DNA of 42,998 nucleotides from Bacillota bacterium. GTDB taxonomy: Bacteria; Bacillota; Clostridia; Acetivibrionales; DSM-1351. The notes below the pieces were generated by a model. That model saw only the letters and a list, made by a program, of their open reading frames with translations. It did no database searches and was not told the DNA's origin. The translations under genes were made by a program, and so were the position numbers. Location: assembly GCA_023431385.1 (NCBI GenBank), contig JAEYWA010000057.1, positions 1 to 42,998 on the forward strand, written 5' to 3'. Below are positions 15,835-24,833 of this stretch, piece by piece; positions within the stretch are counted from its first letter, which is position 1, and every line of letters begins with the position of its first letter.

Positions 15835-17202
15835 GTGTATATTCATGATATAATAAAAGTAAGCGAAAGTATCTTTGAATCCTTACATGACGGAATAGCT
15901 ATAGCAGACATCGAAGAAAACGTTGTATATGTTAATGAGGCAAATTATCGCATTACAGGTATTCCAACAGAAGAATTTCTGGGTAAAAAAGTAAGAGAAA
16001 TTGTTCCGGATTCGCATATTCCAAAAGTTTTAGAAACTGGAAGCGAGTTAATAGGAATAAAAACAACAGTGAGGGGCAAAGATGTAATATCCAACATTGT
16101 TCCTTTTATTTATAATGGCAAGATTGAAGGCGCTGTATCAATTTTCAGAGATATTTCTGAAGTAAGAGAACTGAACCAAAAGCTTAAAGATGCAAAATCA
16201 ACAATTAAGCATCTATACGAAGAATTGGATTTTATTAATACTATAGACAGCAATATTGTGGTAGGAAATAATAGTGCTATGATACAAACTCTGAAAACAT
16301 CTCAAAAAGCTTCAAAGGTAAGTTCTACAGTACTTTTGCTTGGGGAGAGCGGAACAGGAAAAGAAGTAATAGCCAGATTCATTCACAAACACGGCTCAAG
16401 ATCCGTAAAGCCATTTATTACAGTAAATTGTGCTGCTATCCCGGAGAGCCTTTTGGAAAGTGAACTATTCGGCTATGAAGAAGGGGCCTTTACAGGAGCT
16501 AGAAAAGGGGGAAGACCCGGTATGTTTGAGTTGGCTGATACGGGGACTATCTTTCTTGATGAAATAGGGGATATGGATTTCAGCCTTCAAGCCAAATTGC
16601 TTAGGGTATTGCAAAGCCGTGAGATTATGAGGATTGGGGGAACACGCCAAAAGAAAATAGATGTAAGAGTTATTGCTGCTACAAATAGAAATTTGATAAA
16701 AATGGTGCAGGAAAATACATTTCGTGAAGACCTTTACTATAGATTGGCTGTAATAAAAATTCAAATTCCTTCCCTTCGTGAGAGGAAAGAGGATATCCAC
16801 CTTTATATAAAAAATGCAGTGGATAAAATAGGTAAACGTCTTGGAAAGAGCGTCTCTGTAACACCAAGAGCTATAAAGCTCCTTACGGAATATTCATTTC
16901 CGGGTAATATCAGAGAGCTGGAGAATATTATGGAGGTTTGTCTTGTAAGCGATGAGGACGGGATTATTGATGTAAATGATTTGCCGGAAAACGTTCTACA
17001 ACCAAAAGAAGAAATTAACCACAGCATAAATCTTTCATTTAATGAATTTCCGTCTTTAAGCGAAGTGGAAGCCTTAATTTTAAGAAAGGCATTTGAGTCC
17101 TACAGTTCCAAAGCTGATATTGCAAAGAACTTAAAGATTTCCAGATCCACCCTTTATAGAAAATTAAAGGAGTATGGATTGGAAAATGAATTGAATGAAT
17201 AA
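15835..17202 (+). CDS. Sigma-54 dependent enhancer-binding regulator (PAS-AAA+-Fis)
   Basis: About 455 residues: a PAS sensor (about 10-125), a short coiled coil, an AAA+ domain with Walker A GESGTGKE near 170, the sigma-54 contact loop GAFTGA near 217 and Walker B TIFLDEIGDM, then a C-terminal Fis helix-turn-helix (AKNLKISRSTLYRKLKEYG). It has no response-regulator receiver, so it should respond to a ligand through PAS, like TyrR or RocR-type activators. The GTG at 15835 has GGAGG 8 bases upstream and is preferred over the ATG at 15820, which overlaps that site. It lies just upstream of three dyad sites and a sigma-54 promoter for an amino-acid lyase, its evident target. Confidence 0.93.
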   Translation: MYIHDIIKVSESIFESLHDGIAIADIEENVVYVNEANYRITGIPTEEFLGKKVREIVPDSHIPKVLETGSELIGIKTTVRGKDVISNIVPFIYNGKIEGAVSIFRDISEVRELNQKLKDAKSTIKHLYEELDFINTIDSNIVVGNNSAMIQTLKTSQKASKVSSTVLLLGESGTGKEVIARFIHKHGSRSVKPFITVNCAAIPESLLESELFGYEEGAFTGARKGGRPGMFELADTGTIFLDEIGDMDFSLQAKLLRVLQSREIMRIGGTRQKKIDVRVIAATNRNLIKMVQENTFREDLYYRLAVIKIQIPSLRERKEDIHLYIKNAVDKIGKRLGKSVSVTPRAIKLLTEYSFPGNIRELENIMEVCLVSDEDGIIDVNDLPENVLQPKEEINHSINLSFNEFPSLSEVEALILRKAFESYSSKADIAKNLKISRSTLYRKLKEYGLENELNE

Positions 17203-17225
17203 GCGTATTACAGAAAAATCTTATA

Positions 17226-17242
17226 TGTATTAAAATGACACA
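17226..17242 (+). promoter_or_regulatory. Enhancer (UAS) site 1
   Basis: TGTATTAAAATGACACA, an imperfect dyad of the type TGTAT-N7-ATACA. Its centre is 43 bases from site 2 (about four helical turns). Probable binding site of the adjacent enhancer-binding protein. Confidence 0.7.
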
Positions 17243-17255
17243 GTATTATATGAAT

Positions 17256-17303
17256 AAAGCTGCCTGAGTGTATTAAAATGATACACCTATGCAGCTTTTT
17301 TTG
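17256..17303 (+). terminator. Terminator of the regulator gene with a UAS nested in its stem
   Basis: Outer stem AAAGCTGC (17256-17263) with GCAGCTTT (17291-17298), followed by a T run; the inner stem GTGTAT / ATACAC is UAS site 2. Confidence 0.75.
17269..17285 (+). promoter_or_regulatory. Enhancer (UAS) site 2, best dyad
   Basis: TGTATTAAAATGATACA; with flanking bases the arms are a perfect 6-bp repeat GTGTAT / ATACAC. It sits inside the terminator hairpin of the regulator gene. Confidence 0.75.
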
Positions 17304-17355
17304 TGTGAAATTTAGAAAAATACTTGAAATGACAATTTTACATTAAAAGAATTAG

Positions 17356-17372
17356 TGTATCAAAATGACTCA
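17356..17372 (+). promoter_or_regulatory. Enhancer (UAS) site 3
   Basis: TGTATCAAAATGACTCA, with the same half-site and AAAATGA centre. Its centre is 87 bases from site 2 (about eight helical turns) and about 115 bases upstream of the sigma-54 promoter. Confidence 0.7.
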
Positions 17373-17472
17373 AGTATACATAAATGTTCGAAAAATTTGT
17401 GCAGATACTACAATAAAACATAGTAAAACACATAAAAAAATATATGAAACTAACAAATTGGCGAGGATTTTT

Positions 17473-17488
17473 TGGCATGAATCTTGCA
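17473..17488 (+). promoter_or_regulatory. Sigma-54 (RpoN) promoter
   Basis: TGGCATGAATCTTGCA: invariant GG (17474-17475) and GC (17486-17487) separated by exactly 10 bases, with flanking TGGCA and TTGCA. It lies 53 bases before the lyase ATG. Confidence 0.9.
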
Positions 17489-17540
17489 GTTATATATATG
17501 TGTAAGTAATTAAAATAAATTGAAAGAAGGAGATAGAATA

Positions 17541-19166
17541 ATGAAAGAGTACAAGCTGAATGTTGAAACCCCGCGTTCTTTTTCGTATGTAAAGAGAAAT
17601 ATACCAGAAGTCACAGTTGAGCAGCGTGAACGCGCTCTGCAGTCCACACATTATAATGAATTTGCATTTCCAGCTGGAATGCTGACAGTTGACTGTCTGT
17701 CTGACTCCGGGACAACTGCAATGACTGATCTACAGTGGAGTGCAATGTTCCTCGGTGACGAGTCCTATGGTCGAAATAAAGGTTATTATGTGCTGCTTGA
17801 TACTATGCGAGATGTTTTTGAACGTGGTGACAATCAAAAACGTGTCATCGATCTTGTTCGCACTGGCTGCGAAGATATTGAAAAAATGATGAATGAAATG
17901 TACCTCTGCGAATATGAAGGGGGACTTTTCAATGGTGGTGCCGCTCAGATGGAACGCCCTAACACTTTCGTTGTTCCACAGGGCCGCTGCGCAGAATCCC
18001 TTCTGTTCAGTGTTGTAAGCCAAATTTTGAACACTCGTTATCCAGGTAAAAACTTTACAATACCATCCAATGGACACTTTGATACCACAGAAGGAAACAT
18101 TAAGCAAATGGGTTCCACTCCACGTAACCTATACAATAAGGAGTTATTGTGGGAAGTTCCAGAAGGTGGAAAATATGAAAAAAATCCATTCAAGGGAAAC
18201 ATGGACATCGAAAAGCTGGAAAAACTGATATTGGAAGTAGGCCCTGAAAATGTTCCATTGGTGTACACTACTATTACAAACAATACAGTTTGCGGACAGC
18301 CTGTTTCCATGGCTAACCTTCGTGCTTGTAGCGAAATAGCTCACAAATACAACATTCCGTATATGCTGGATGCTGCTCGTTGGGCTGAAAACTGCTACTT
18401 TATTAAGGTAAATGAAGACGGTTATGCCGATAAATCTATATTTGAGATTGCAAAAGAAATGTTCTCCTATTGTGACGGATTTACTGCCAGTCTGAAGAAA
18501 GACGGACATGCTAACATGGGCGGTGTCTGCGCATTCCGTGACAGAGGCTATTTCTGGAGAAACTTCTCCGATTTCGATGCTGATGGAAATTTAGTTAAGG
18601 ATGTTGGTATAACACTTAAAGTAAAACAAATCTCCACCTTGGGTAATGACTCTTACGGCGGAATGAGTGGTCGTGACATCATGGCTTTGGCATGCGGTTT
18701 GTATGAGAGCGGGCGCTATGAATATCTCCAGGAACGTGTAGGACAGTGCGAATATTTGGCACAGGGCTTCTACAAAGCAGGTCTTCCAGTAGTTCTCCCC
18801 GCAGGTGGTCACGGTGTTTATTTGAACATGGATAAATTCTTTGATTATAAGCGTGGTCATGACACCTTTGCTGGCCAGGGCTTTAGTATTGAATTAATAC
18901 GCCGTTATGGTATCAGAGTTTCAGAGCTTGGTGACTATAGTATGGAATATGATCTCAAGACTCCGGAACAACAGAAGGAAGTCTGTAACGTTGTTCGTTT
19001 TGCTATCAATCGTAGCCAGCTTTCACAAGAACATCTGGACTATATTATAGCTGCAGTTACAGAACTGTACAAAGACCGCGACAGTATCCCAAATGTGAAG
19101 ATAGTAATGGGACATAACCTTCCTATGCGTCACTTCCATGCGTTCCTTGAGCCAGTTGAACCTTAA
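17541..19166 (+). CDS. Beta-eliminating lyase, tryptophanase / tyrosine phenol-lyase family
   Basis: 541 residues of the PLP fold-type I beta-eliminating lyase family. The cofactor-lysine motif is SLKKDGHANMGG (K319-K320, the second aligned with the Schiff-base Lys). Upstream lies the PLP-contact region MLDAARWAENCYFI, and the C terminus has the family motif MRHFHAFLEP. Tryptophanase gives indole, pyruvate and ammonia; tyrosine phenol-lyase gives phenol. The protein is about 70 residues longer than E. coli TnaA, and I cannot tell the substrate. The ATG at 17541 follows GAAGGAG; a TTG at 17520 is in frame. Arginine codons are mainly CGT/CGC (about 28 CGN against 4 AGA by my count), opposite to neighbouring genes, which suggests acquisition by transfer. 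It is driven by the sigma-54 promoter at 17473. Confidence 0.9.
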   Translation: MKEYKLNVETPRSFSYVKRNIPEVTVEQRERALQSTHYNEFAFPAGMLTVDCLSDSGTTAMTDLQWSAMFLGDESYGRNKGYYVLLDTMRDVFERGDNQKRVIDLVRTGCEDIEKMMNEMYLCEYEGGLFNGGAAQMERPNTFVVPQGRCAESLLFSVVSQILNTRYPGKNFTIPSNGHFDTTEGNIKQMGSTPRNLYNKELLWEVPEGGKYEKNPFKGNMDIEKLEKLILEVGPENVPLVYTTITNNTVCGQPVSMANLRACSEIAHKYNIPYMLDAARWAENCYFIKVNEDGYADKSIFEIAKEMFSYCDGFTASLKKDGHANMGGVCAFRDRGYFWRNFSDFDADGNLVKDVGITLKVKQISTLGNDSYGGMSGRDIMALACGLYESGRYEYLQERVGQCEYLAQGFYKAGLPVVLPAGGHGVYLNMDKFFDYKRGHDTFAGQGFSIELIRRYGIRVSELGDYSMEYDLKTPEQQKEVCNVVRFAINRSQLSQEHLDYIIAAVTELYKDRDSIPNVKIVMGHNLPMRHFHAFLEPVEP

Positions 19167-19229
19167 GCTGAGTGACAGGGACTGTATGCGAAGCAGTTTT
19201 ATGAGTAAAAGCAATCTAAAACAAAAATG

Positions 19230-19257
19230 TCTCTTGCCGCATTTTTGGGGCAAGAGA
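19230..19257 (+). other. Intercistronic hairpin after the lyase gene
   Basis: 9-bp stem TCTCTTGCC / GGCAAGAGA with a 10-base loop but no clear T run. It may stabilise or process the mRNA, or partly terminate before the permease gene. Confidence 0.6.
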
Positions 19258-19308
19258 ATAGTCAGCCTTTTTATATGACCATTTATTAATAAAAGGAGGA
19301 ACTCCTGA

Positions 19309-20685
19309 ATGAGCGCACATTCAAATGAGGGTCAAGAACTCAAACGTGGCCTTAAAAACCGTCATATTCAAATGATAGCCCTGGGTGGAGCTATCGGTAC
19401 AGGATTATTTTATGGCTCAGCTACTACAATACAACAAACAGGCCCATCAATAACTTTGGCATATGTAATCGGTGGATTAGTTATTTTCTTCATCATGAGA
19501 GCCTTAGGCGAAATGTCTGTAGATAACCCAGTTTCGGGTGCATTTAGCCACTATGCCTACGAAAATTGGGGTAAGTTTCCTGGCTTTCTTTCAGGATGGA
19601 ATTACTGGTTTAATTATATTGTAGTAAGTATGGCAGAGCTTTCGGTTGTAGGTATATATGTTAACTATTGGTTTCCTAGTATTCCCACATGGCTATCCTC
19701 TCTGGTTTTCCTTGTTGTTATAACTTTAGTTAATCTTATAAGTGTAAAACTCTATGGTGAATTCGAGTTTTGGTTTGCAATTGTCAAGGTTGTTGCAATT
19801 ATAGCTCTTATTGTATTGGGAATCGTTATGATTTTCACCGGCATAGGAAATGGTGGACAGCCTACAGGATTTAGTAATCTTTGGGAACACGGCGGATTCT
19901 TCCCTCATGGAGCGAAAGGTCTTTTATTCTCTTTAGTTATGGTAATGTTCTCATTTGGTGGAGTTGAACTTATCGGAATTACAGCAGGTGAAGCTGATAA
20001 TCCAAGTAAAAGTATACCTAAAGCAATTAATCAGGTTGTATATAGAATACTGATATTCTATATTGGTGCACTCGGAGTCATGATGACTATCTTCCCATGG
20101 GATAAACTTGGAGAATCAGGAAGTCCTTTCGTTGAAATCTTCTCAAAGATTGGTATACCTGCAGCTGCCGGAATTCTGAATGCAGTCGTTTTAACTGCCG
20201 CTGTCTCCGCTTATAACAGTGGTCTATATAGTAATGGCCGTATGCTTCATGGACTTGCTCTTCAAGGAAATGCACCAAAGGCTCTTGCTAAGGTAAGTAA
20301 GAATGGAACACCAGTAGTTGGTGTTTTGGCTTCATCGGCATTGACACTAATTGCAGTAATATTAAATTACTTTATGCCTGGAAAAGTATTTGCATGCTTA
20401 ATATCAATAGCAACTATTGCAGGTATTATCAACTGGACAATGATTATTATTACGCAGCTTAAATTCAGAAAAGCAAAGGGTGCTGAAGAAGTTAGTAAAT
20501 TGAAATTCAAGATGCCTTTACATCCAATATCCTCATATATTTGTCTGGCATTTATGGCTATGGTTATTGTGCTTATGGCAATAATGCCTGAATACAGAAT
20601 AGCTGTTGTTATTGGACCTATATGGATCTTAGTTTTATATATTGCATATAGAATGAAAAATAGTGCAGATAAAAAAGCAAATTAA
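19309..20685 (+). CDS. Amino-acid permease (APC superfamily, AAT family)
   Basis: 458 residues with about 12 membrane segments and the AAT signature at the N terminus (LKRGLKNRHIQMIALGGAIGTGLFYGSA), then SGWNYWFNYIVVSMAELSVVGIY and GEADNPSKSIPKAI. The family includes AroP/PheP, GabP and LysP: cytoplasmic-membrane H+ symporters for aromatic, basic and other amino acids. Its place between the lyase and ridA argues that it imports the lyase substrate, probably an aromatic amino acid. AAGGAGG precedes the ATG, and that site lies inside a small inverted repeat AGGAG-gaa-CTCCT (19294-19306). Confidence 0.92.
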   Translation: MSAHSNEGQELKRGLKNRHIQMIALGGAIGTGLFYGSATTIQQTGPSITLAYVIGGLVIFFIMRALGEMSVDNPVSGAFSHYAYENWGKFPGFLSGWNYWFNYIVVSMAELSVVGIYVNYWFPSIPTWLSSLVFLVVITLVNLISVKLYGEFEFWFAIVKVVAIIALIVLGIVMIFTGIGNGGQPTGFSNLWEHGGFFPHGAKGLLFSLVMVMFSFGGVELIGITAGEADNPSKSIPKAINQVVYRILIFYIGALGVMMTIFPWDKLGESGSPFVEIFSKIGIPAAAGILNAVVLTAAVSAYNSGLYSNGRMLHGLALQGNAPKALAKVSKNGTPVVGVLASSALTLIAVILNYFMPGKVFACLISIATIAGIINWTMIIITQLKFRKAKGAEEVSKLKFKMPLHPISSYICLAFMAMVIVLMAIMPEYRIAVVIGPIWILVLYIAYRMKNSADKKAN

Positions 20686-20781
20686 TAAAAAAAAACTAAT
20701 CGCAAATAATAATATATAACAAATCATTAATAATAGTAAATAACGAATCATAAATAATATTATTTTTAAAAGGAGAAGTAA

Positions 20782-21168
20782 ATGCAAAAAGAAGTAATTT
20801 TTACAGAAAAAGCTCCTGCAGCAATCGGACCGTATTCACAAGCTATAAAAATTGATAATATGGTTTATACTTCCGGGATGATACCAGTAGTGCCAGAAAC
20901 CGGTGAGGTAGCTCAAGGAGATGCAGCTGCACAAGCCGAACAGGTTCTTAAGAATCTCAATGAGGTACTTGCTACAGCCGGAACTAATTTTGATAATGTA
21001 ATAAAGACAACAGTATTTATTAAGAACATGGGAGATTTTGCAGCAATTAATGAAGTATACAAAAAATACTTTACAGTAAACTTTCCTTCAAGATCTTGCA
21101 TTGAAGTAGCAAGACTTCCAAAGGATGTATTAGTTGAAATTGAATGTATTGCCGTTGTTGAATCTTAA
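20782..21168 (+). CDS. ridA: RidA family enamine/imine deaminase
   Basis: 128 residues with the RidA (YjgF/YER057c/UK114) pattern: APAAIGPYSQAIKIDNMVYTSGMIPV at the N terminus, VIKTTVFIKNMGDFAAINEVY in the middle, and the active-site Arg in FPSRSCIEVARLPKDVLVEIECIAV. It hydrolyses reactive 2-aminoacrylate and related enamines to keto acids in the cytoplasm. Beta-eliminating PLP lyases release exactly such intermediates, so its place after the lyase and permease genes makes functional sense. AAGGAG lies just before the ATG. The 96-base gap upstream is AT-rich with short direct repeats and no terminator. Confidence 0.95.
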   Translation: MQKEVIFTEKAPAAIGPYSQAIKIDNMVYTSGMIPVVPETGEVAQGDAAAQAEQVLKNLNEVLATAGTNFDNVIKTTVFIKNMGDFAAINEVYKKYFTVNFPSRSCIEVARLPKDVLVEIECIAVVES

Positions 21169-21180
21169 AATAACTAATTA

Positions 21181-21220
21181 AACAATAGTCCGGGGCTCTC
21201 CAGCTCAGGACTATTGTTTG
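21181..21220 (+). terminator. Terminator after ridA
   Basis: 11-bp stem AACAATAGTCC (21181-21191) / GGACTATTGTT (21208-21218) with a T-containing tail. It separates the lyase operon from rpoN, though the tail is short and read-through is possible. Confidence 0.7.
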
Positions 21221-21242
21221 TTGTAGCAGCCGGAGTTAATAT

Positions 21243-22601
21243 ATGAATATAGAAATAAATTTAAATCAGAATATGTCTTTATCTCCACAGATGCAGCAAT
21301 CGATGGAAATTCTGCACATGAGTACACAGGAGCTGATGGACTATGTTAAACAATTAGCTGTGGACAATCCTGTGATAGAGCTTGAAGACCAACCGTATGA
21401 AAATGATAGATCTGAGGTACTTAGAAAAAAACTGGAATGGCTTGACTCTTTAAACCAAGAGTATAGAGTTTACAACGAGGGATTTGAGAATGATGAAGAC
21501 AATAAAGACCTGGACAATTATGTACCAGGTGATGATGAGGATTTATATCAGCATTTACTATCACAATTACACTTTATGAAAGTACCTCGTGATATATATA
21601 TGTCAGTGCAATATATGATAGGCTGCATTGATCAAAACGGGTATCTTAAAGAGAAAATAGAAGATATAGCAAAGACCGTCAACATAGATAAGAGAAAGGC
21701 AGAAAAAGCCCTGCACCAGCTACAATCTATGGAGCCGGCCGGTGTAGGGGCAAGAAACTTAAAAGAATGTCTTCTGCTTCAATTAGAGAGACTTAAGCAA
21801 GAGGATTCAATAGTGACTACGCTTGTTAATAATTATTTGGATTTACTCGGGAAAAATCAACTGGATATCATTGCTAAGAGATTGGGCGTTTCAACAGATA
21901 AGGTTAAGGAGGCATACAAAGTTATTAAAAAGTTGAATCCCAGACCTGGAATGGGATTTGGAGCCAGAATGGATATTCATTATCAAACACCGGATTTGAT
22001 AGTCGTAAAATTCAGCGACTATTATGAGGTGCTTTTAAATACCTTTTCCTCTCCTAAAATTTCAATAAGCGGTTTTTATAGAAATGTCCTTGCAGAAAAT
22101 CCCTCTGATGATGTAAAGAATTATATATCTGGAAAAATAAAGGAAGCTGATTGGGCTATTAAATGTATATCACAGAGAAATAATACATTGCTAAATGTTA
22201 CAAGAATGATTGTTAACCAGCAAAAAAGTTTTTTTGACAAGGGTGCAGGCTATCTTATACCTATGAATCAGAAATGTATAGCTGATAAGCTGGAGATGCA
22301 CGAATCCACAGTGAGCAGGGCCACAAGAGGAAAATACCTTCAGTGCTCCTGGGGAGTATTCGGTCTCGATTACTTTTTTACCAATGGTCTTTCTCTTGGT
22401 TTCGATTCTCAGATTGTTCCGGATGCTATAAAGTCAGATATAAAAAAGATAATTAAGGGTGAGGACAGCAAGAAACCATATAGTGATCAGAAAATTGCAG
22501 AAATACTAAACCAAAAAGGAATAAGTATAGCAAGAAGAACGGTAGCAAAGTATAGAGAGGATATGGATATTCCAAAGGCAGCAATGAGAAAAGAGTACTA
22601 G
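21243..22601 (+). CDS. rpoN: RNA polymerase sigma-54 factor RpoN
   Basis: 452 residues with all three RpoN regions: the glutamine-rich activator-interacting N terminus (LNQNMSLSPQMQQSMEILHMS), the core-binding region, and the C-terminal DNA-binding part with MHESTVSRATRGKYLQ and the RpoN box ARRTVAKYRED. It recognises GG-N10-GC promoters and needs an AAA+ activator such as the one at 15835. GGAG precedes the ATG. Arginine codons are nearly all AGA, unlike the lyase gene. Its place directly after a sigma-54-dependent operon is unusual and may allow co-regulation by read-through. Confidence 0.97.
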   Translation: MNIEINLNQNMSLSPQMQQSMEILHMSTQELMDYVKQLAVDNPVIELEDQPYENDRSEVLRKKLEWLDSLNQEYRVYNEGFENDEDNKDLDNYVPGDDEDLYQHLLSQLHFMKVPRDIYMSVQYMIGCIDQNGYLKEKIEDIAKTVNIDKRKAEKALHQLQSMEPAGVGARNLKECLLLQLERLKQEDSIVTTLVNNYLDLLGKNQLDIIAKRLGVSTDKVKEAYKVIKKLNPRPGMGFGARMDIHYQTPDLIVVKFSDYYEVLLNTFSSPKISISGFYRNVLAENPSDDVKNYISGKIKEADWAIKCISQRNNTLLNVTRMIVNQQKSFFDKGAGYLIPMNQKCIADKLEMHESTVSRATRGKYLQCSWGVFGLDYFFTNGLSLGFDSQIVPDAIKSDIKKIIKGEDSKKPYSDQKIAEILNQKGISIARRTVAKYREDMDIPKAAMRKEY

Positions 22602-22684
22602 GGAGATGGCCTCCCTTTGGTCATAATGCTTAAATAAACAAGCTTGATTTATGGAATTTTCCCGACCTTCGTAATGGCTGAATA

Positions 22685-22693
22685 TGGTATAAT
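22685..22693 (+). promoter_or_regulatory. Extended -10 promoter for the moxR operon
   Basis: TGGTATAAT (TG at 22685-22686, TATAAT at 22688-22693) with no good -35 box, about 95 bases before moxR. The leader contains a GGCTT-tag-AAGCC hairpin at 22719-22731. Confidence 0.4.
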
Positions 22694-22787
22694 TGTTACT
22701 GTATTTTCCAATATAACGTGGCACGGCTTTAGAAGCCATGTAAAAGCAGTAAACAATTCGATGAAAATCAGCAGGAGGAGATAAACA

Positions 22788-23741
22788 ATGGAACTTCAGA
22801 ATATAGGAGAATTGACCGGAAAAATCAAAGAGAATATAGCCAGGGTTATTGTGGGCAAGGAAAATGTGATTGATATGGCAATGATTTGCCTTATTACAGG
22901 CGGACACCTACTGCTTGAAGATGTTCCCGGAACAGGTAAGACAGTTTTTGCGAGGGCTTTGGCTGCTTCGGTGGATAGCTCCTTCCGAAGAATTCAATTT
23001 ACTCCGGATTTACTGCCGTCGGATGTAACAGGTATTAATTTCTTTAATCAAAAGGAAAATAACTTTGTATTCAGGTCAGGACCGGTATTTTCTAACATTG
23101 TGCTTGCAGATGAAATAAACCGTGCTACTCCGAGAACACAATCAGCGATGCTTGAGTGTATGGAGGAGCATCAGGTAACAATAGACGGTGAGACAAAATT
23201 GTTGGAATCACCCTTCCTGGTAATAGCAACTCAGAATCCCGTGGAAATTCAGGGAACCTTTCCACTTCCCGAAGCTCAGCTGGACAGATTTTTGATTAAA
23301 GCTTCCATGGGCTATCCCGAAACTGTTGAGGGAATAAATATTTTAAAGCGGTTCAAAGAAAACAATCCTCTTTCAGAATTAAAAGCTGTGGCATCGGCAG
23401 ACGAAATAAAATCAGCATCAAAAATATATTCAAGGGTAAAGGTTGCGGATGACATATTGGAGTACATAACAAAAATCACAGAAGCTACAAGAAAGCATCC
23501 CAACGCTCATCTTGGGGTAAGCCCCAGAGGTGCCCTTTCCTTGCTCAGAGCGGTACAGGTTTATGCTTTACTCAAGTCCCGCACCTTTGTTACTCCTGAC
23601 GATGTTAAAGCTATGGCGGTGCCTGTTATGGCTCATAGAATCATTCCAAAGGGTTTGTCAACAGAAAATGTCAGTGCCGGCGAGAAAATAATTGCGGATG
23701 TCCTTTCACATACAGCAGTCCCGCTTGAACAGGCAGAGTAA
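22788..23741 (+). CDS. MoxR family AAA+ ATPase
   Basis: 317 residues: Walker A EDVPGTGKT near 44-52, Walker B VLADEINRATPRTQSAMLECMEE and the sensor motif ATQNPVEIQGTFPLPEAQLDRFL, then the small C-terminal lid with HLGVSPRGALSLLRA. MoxR ATPases act as chaperones that activate or assemble partner complexes. The next genes encode the usual partners, DUF58 and a DUF4129-type membrane protein, in an operon with GGAGG sites and minimal gaps. Confidence 0.93.
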   Translation: MELQNIGELTGKIKENIARVIVGKENVIDMAMICLITGGHLLLEDVPGTGKTVFARALAASVDSSFRRIQFTPDLLPSDVTGINFFNQKENNFVFRSGPVFSNIVLADEINRATPRTQSAMLECMEEHQVTIDGETKLLESPFLVIATQNPVEIQGTFPLPEAQLDRFLIKASMGYPETVEGINILKRFKENNPLSELKAVASADEIKSASKIYSRVKVADDILEYITKITEATRKHPNAHLGVSPRGALSLLRAVQVYALLKSRTFVTPDDVKAMAVPVMAHRIIPKGLSTENVSAGEKIIADVLSHTAVPLEQAE

Positions 23742-23750
23742 GGAGGAGTT

Positions 23751-24833
23751 ATGATATTCCTGCAAATTGTACTTGCTCTTCCTTTATTAATACTTATTGA
23801 AGGTTATATCTATAAGCGTTTTCTTTTAAAAGGGATGGTTTATAAAAGAAGCATCTCAGAGTCCTCTGCCTTTGAAGGACAGAAGATTTACCTTATAGAG
23901 GAAATAGAGAATAACAGTCTTCTGCCCATACCTTGGATGAAGGCAGAATCAAGGATAAGTCCGAATTTAAAGCTTGCTGCTGCAAAAAACATGGAACATG
24001 TTGAGGAAGGCTATCATAGGAGCGTATTCTCCATCATGCCCTTTTACAGAATAAGAAGGACCCACGAAGTTACATGCCTTTTAAGAGGTGATTACAATGT
24101 GGGTAATGTAACAATTACGTCAGGAGATATTTTCAACTTTGTTACAAAAATAACCTCTCATGACAGCGAAGCAAGATTACTGGTGTACCCGAAGCCGTTG
24201 CAACAGGAGAAGCTCCTGGAATGCTTTCACTCACTTCAGGGTGATGTTGTTGTCCGCAGATTTATCAATCCGGACCCTTTTCTGGTGGCAGGGGTCAGGG
24301 AGTATCGGCCTGGCGACCCTATGTCTTCAATTAACTGGAAAGCAACAGCCAGAACAAATTCCTTACAGGTCTTCAAATATGACTACACCGCCAACTCAAA
24401 TATGCTTATACTTTTTAATATTGACAGCAGCAGTAAACAGGACCCGTTTCCCAATGAAGAACAGTCCAAGCAGATTGAATTCGGTATACATTTTTGTGCT
24501 GCAATCGTTGAGAAAACCATTAAGCAGGGGATTGCCACCGGGTTCTGTTCCAACGGGCATTTCAGAGATATGACCGAGTTTGTCAATATCCCTGCCCGAT
24601 GCAGTAAAGCCCAGCTTTATATTATTCTGGAGGCTATGGCAAAGCTTCAGCTCCACAGAACCCTGTCCTTTTATACGATGATAAGGAATATGAAAGGTTC
24701 CATTCCAAAGGATACCGATATATTAATAGTTACACTTTACTGTGACGAAACTATTGAGGAGGAAATATTTCGGCTGCGTCGTGACGGACACCAGGTTGAA
24801 GTACTAGTTATAAAGGAAAGCGTGGTGGTATAA
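23751..24833 (+). CDS. DUF58 domain-containing protein
   Basis: 360 residues: an N-terminal hydrophobic segment, a beta-rich domain, then the DUF58 signature VAGVREYRPGDPMSSINWKA near 178-197 followed by a von Willebrand A-like fold (MLILFNIDSSS). This is the standard partner of MoxR ATPases, probably at the cytoplasmic face of the membrane; the precise function is unknown. AAGGAGG lies 6 bases before the ATG, and the stop is directly followed by the next start. Confidence 0.9.
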   Translation: MIFLQIVLALPLLILIEGYIYKRFLLKGMVYKRSISESSAFEGQKIYLIEEIENNSLLPIPWMKAESRISPNLKLAAAKNMEHVEEGYHRSVFSIMPFYRIRRTHEVTCLLRGDYNVGNVTITSGDIFNFVTKITSHDSEARLLVYPKPLQQEKLLECFHSLQGDVVVRRFINPDPFLVAGVREYRPGDPMSSINWKATARTNSLQVFKYDYTANSNMLILFNIDSSSKQDPFPNEEQSKQIEFGIHFCAAIVEKTIKQGIATGFCSNGHFRDMTEFVNIPARCSKAQLYIILEAMAKLQLHRTLSFYTMIRNMKGSIPKDTDILIVTLYCDETIEEEIFRLRRDGHQVEVLVIKESVVV

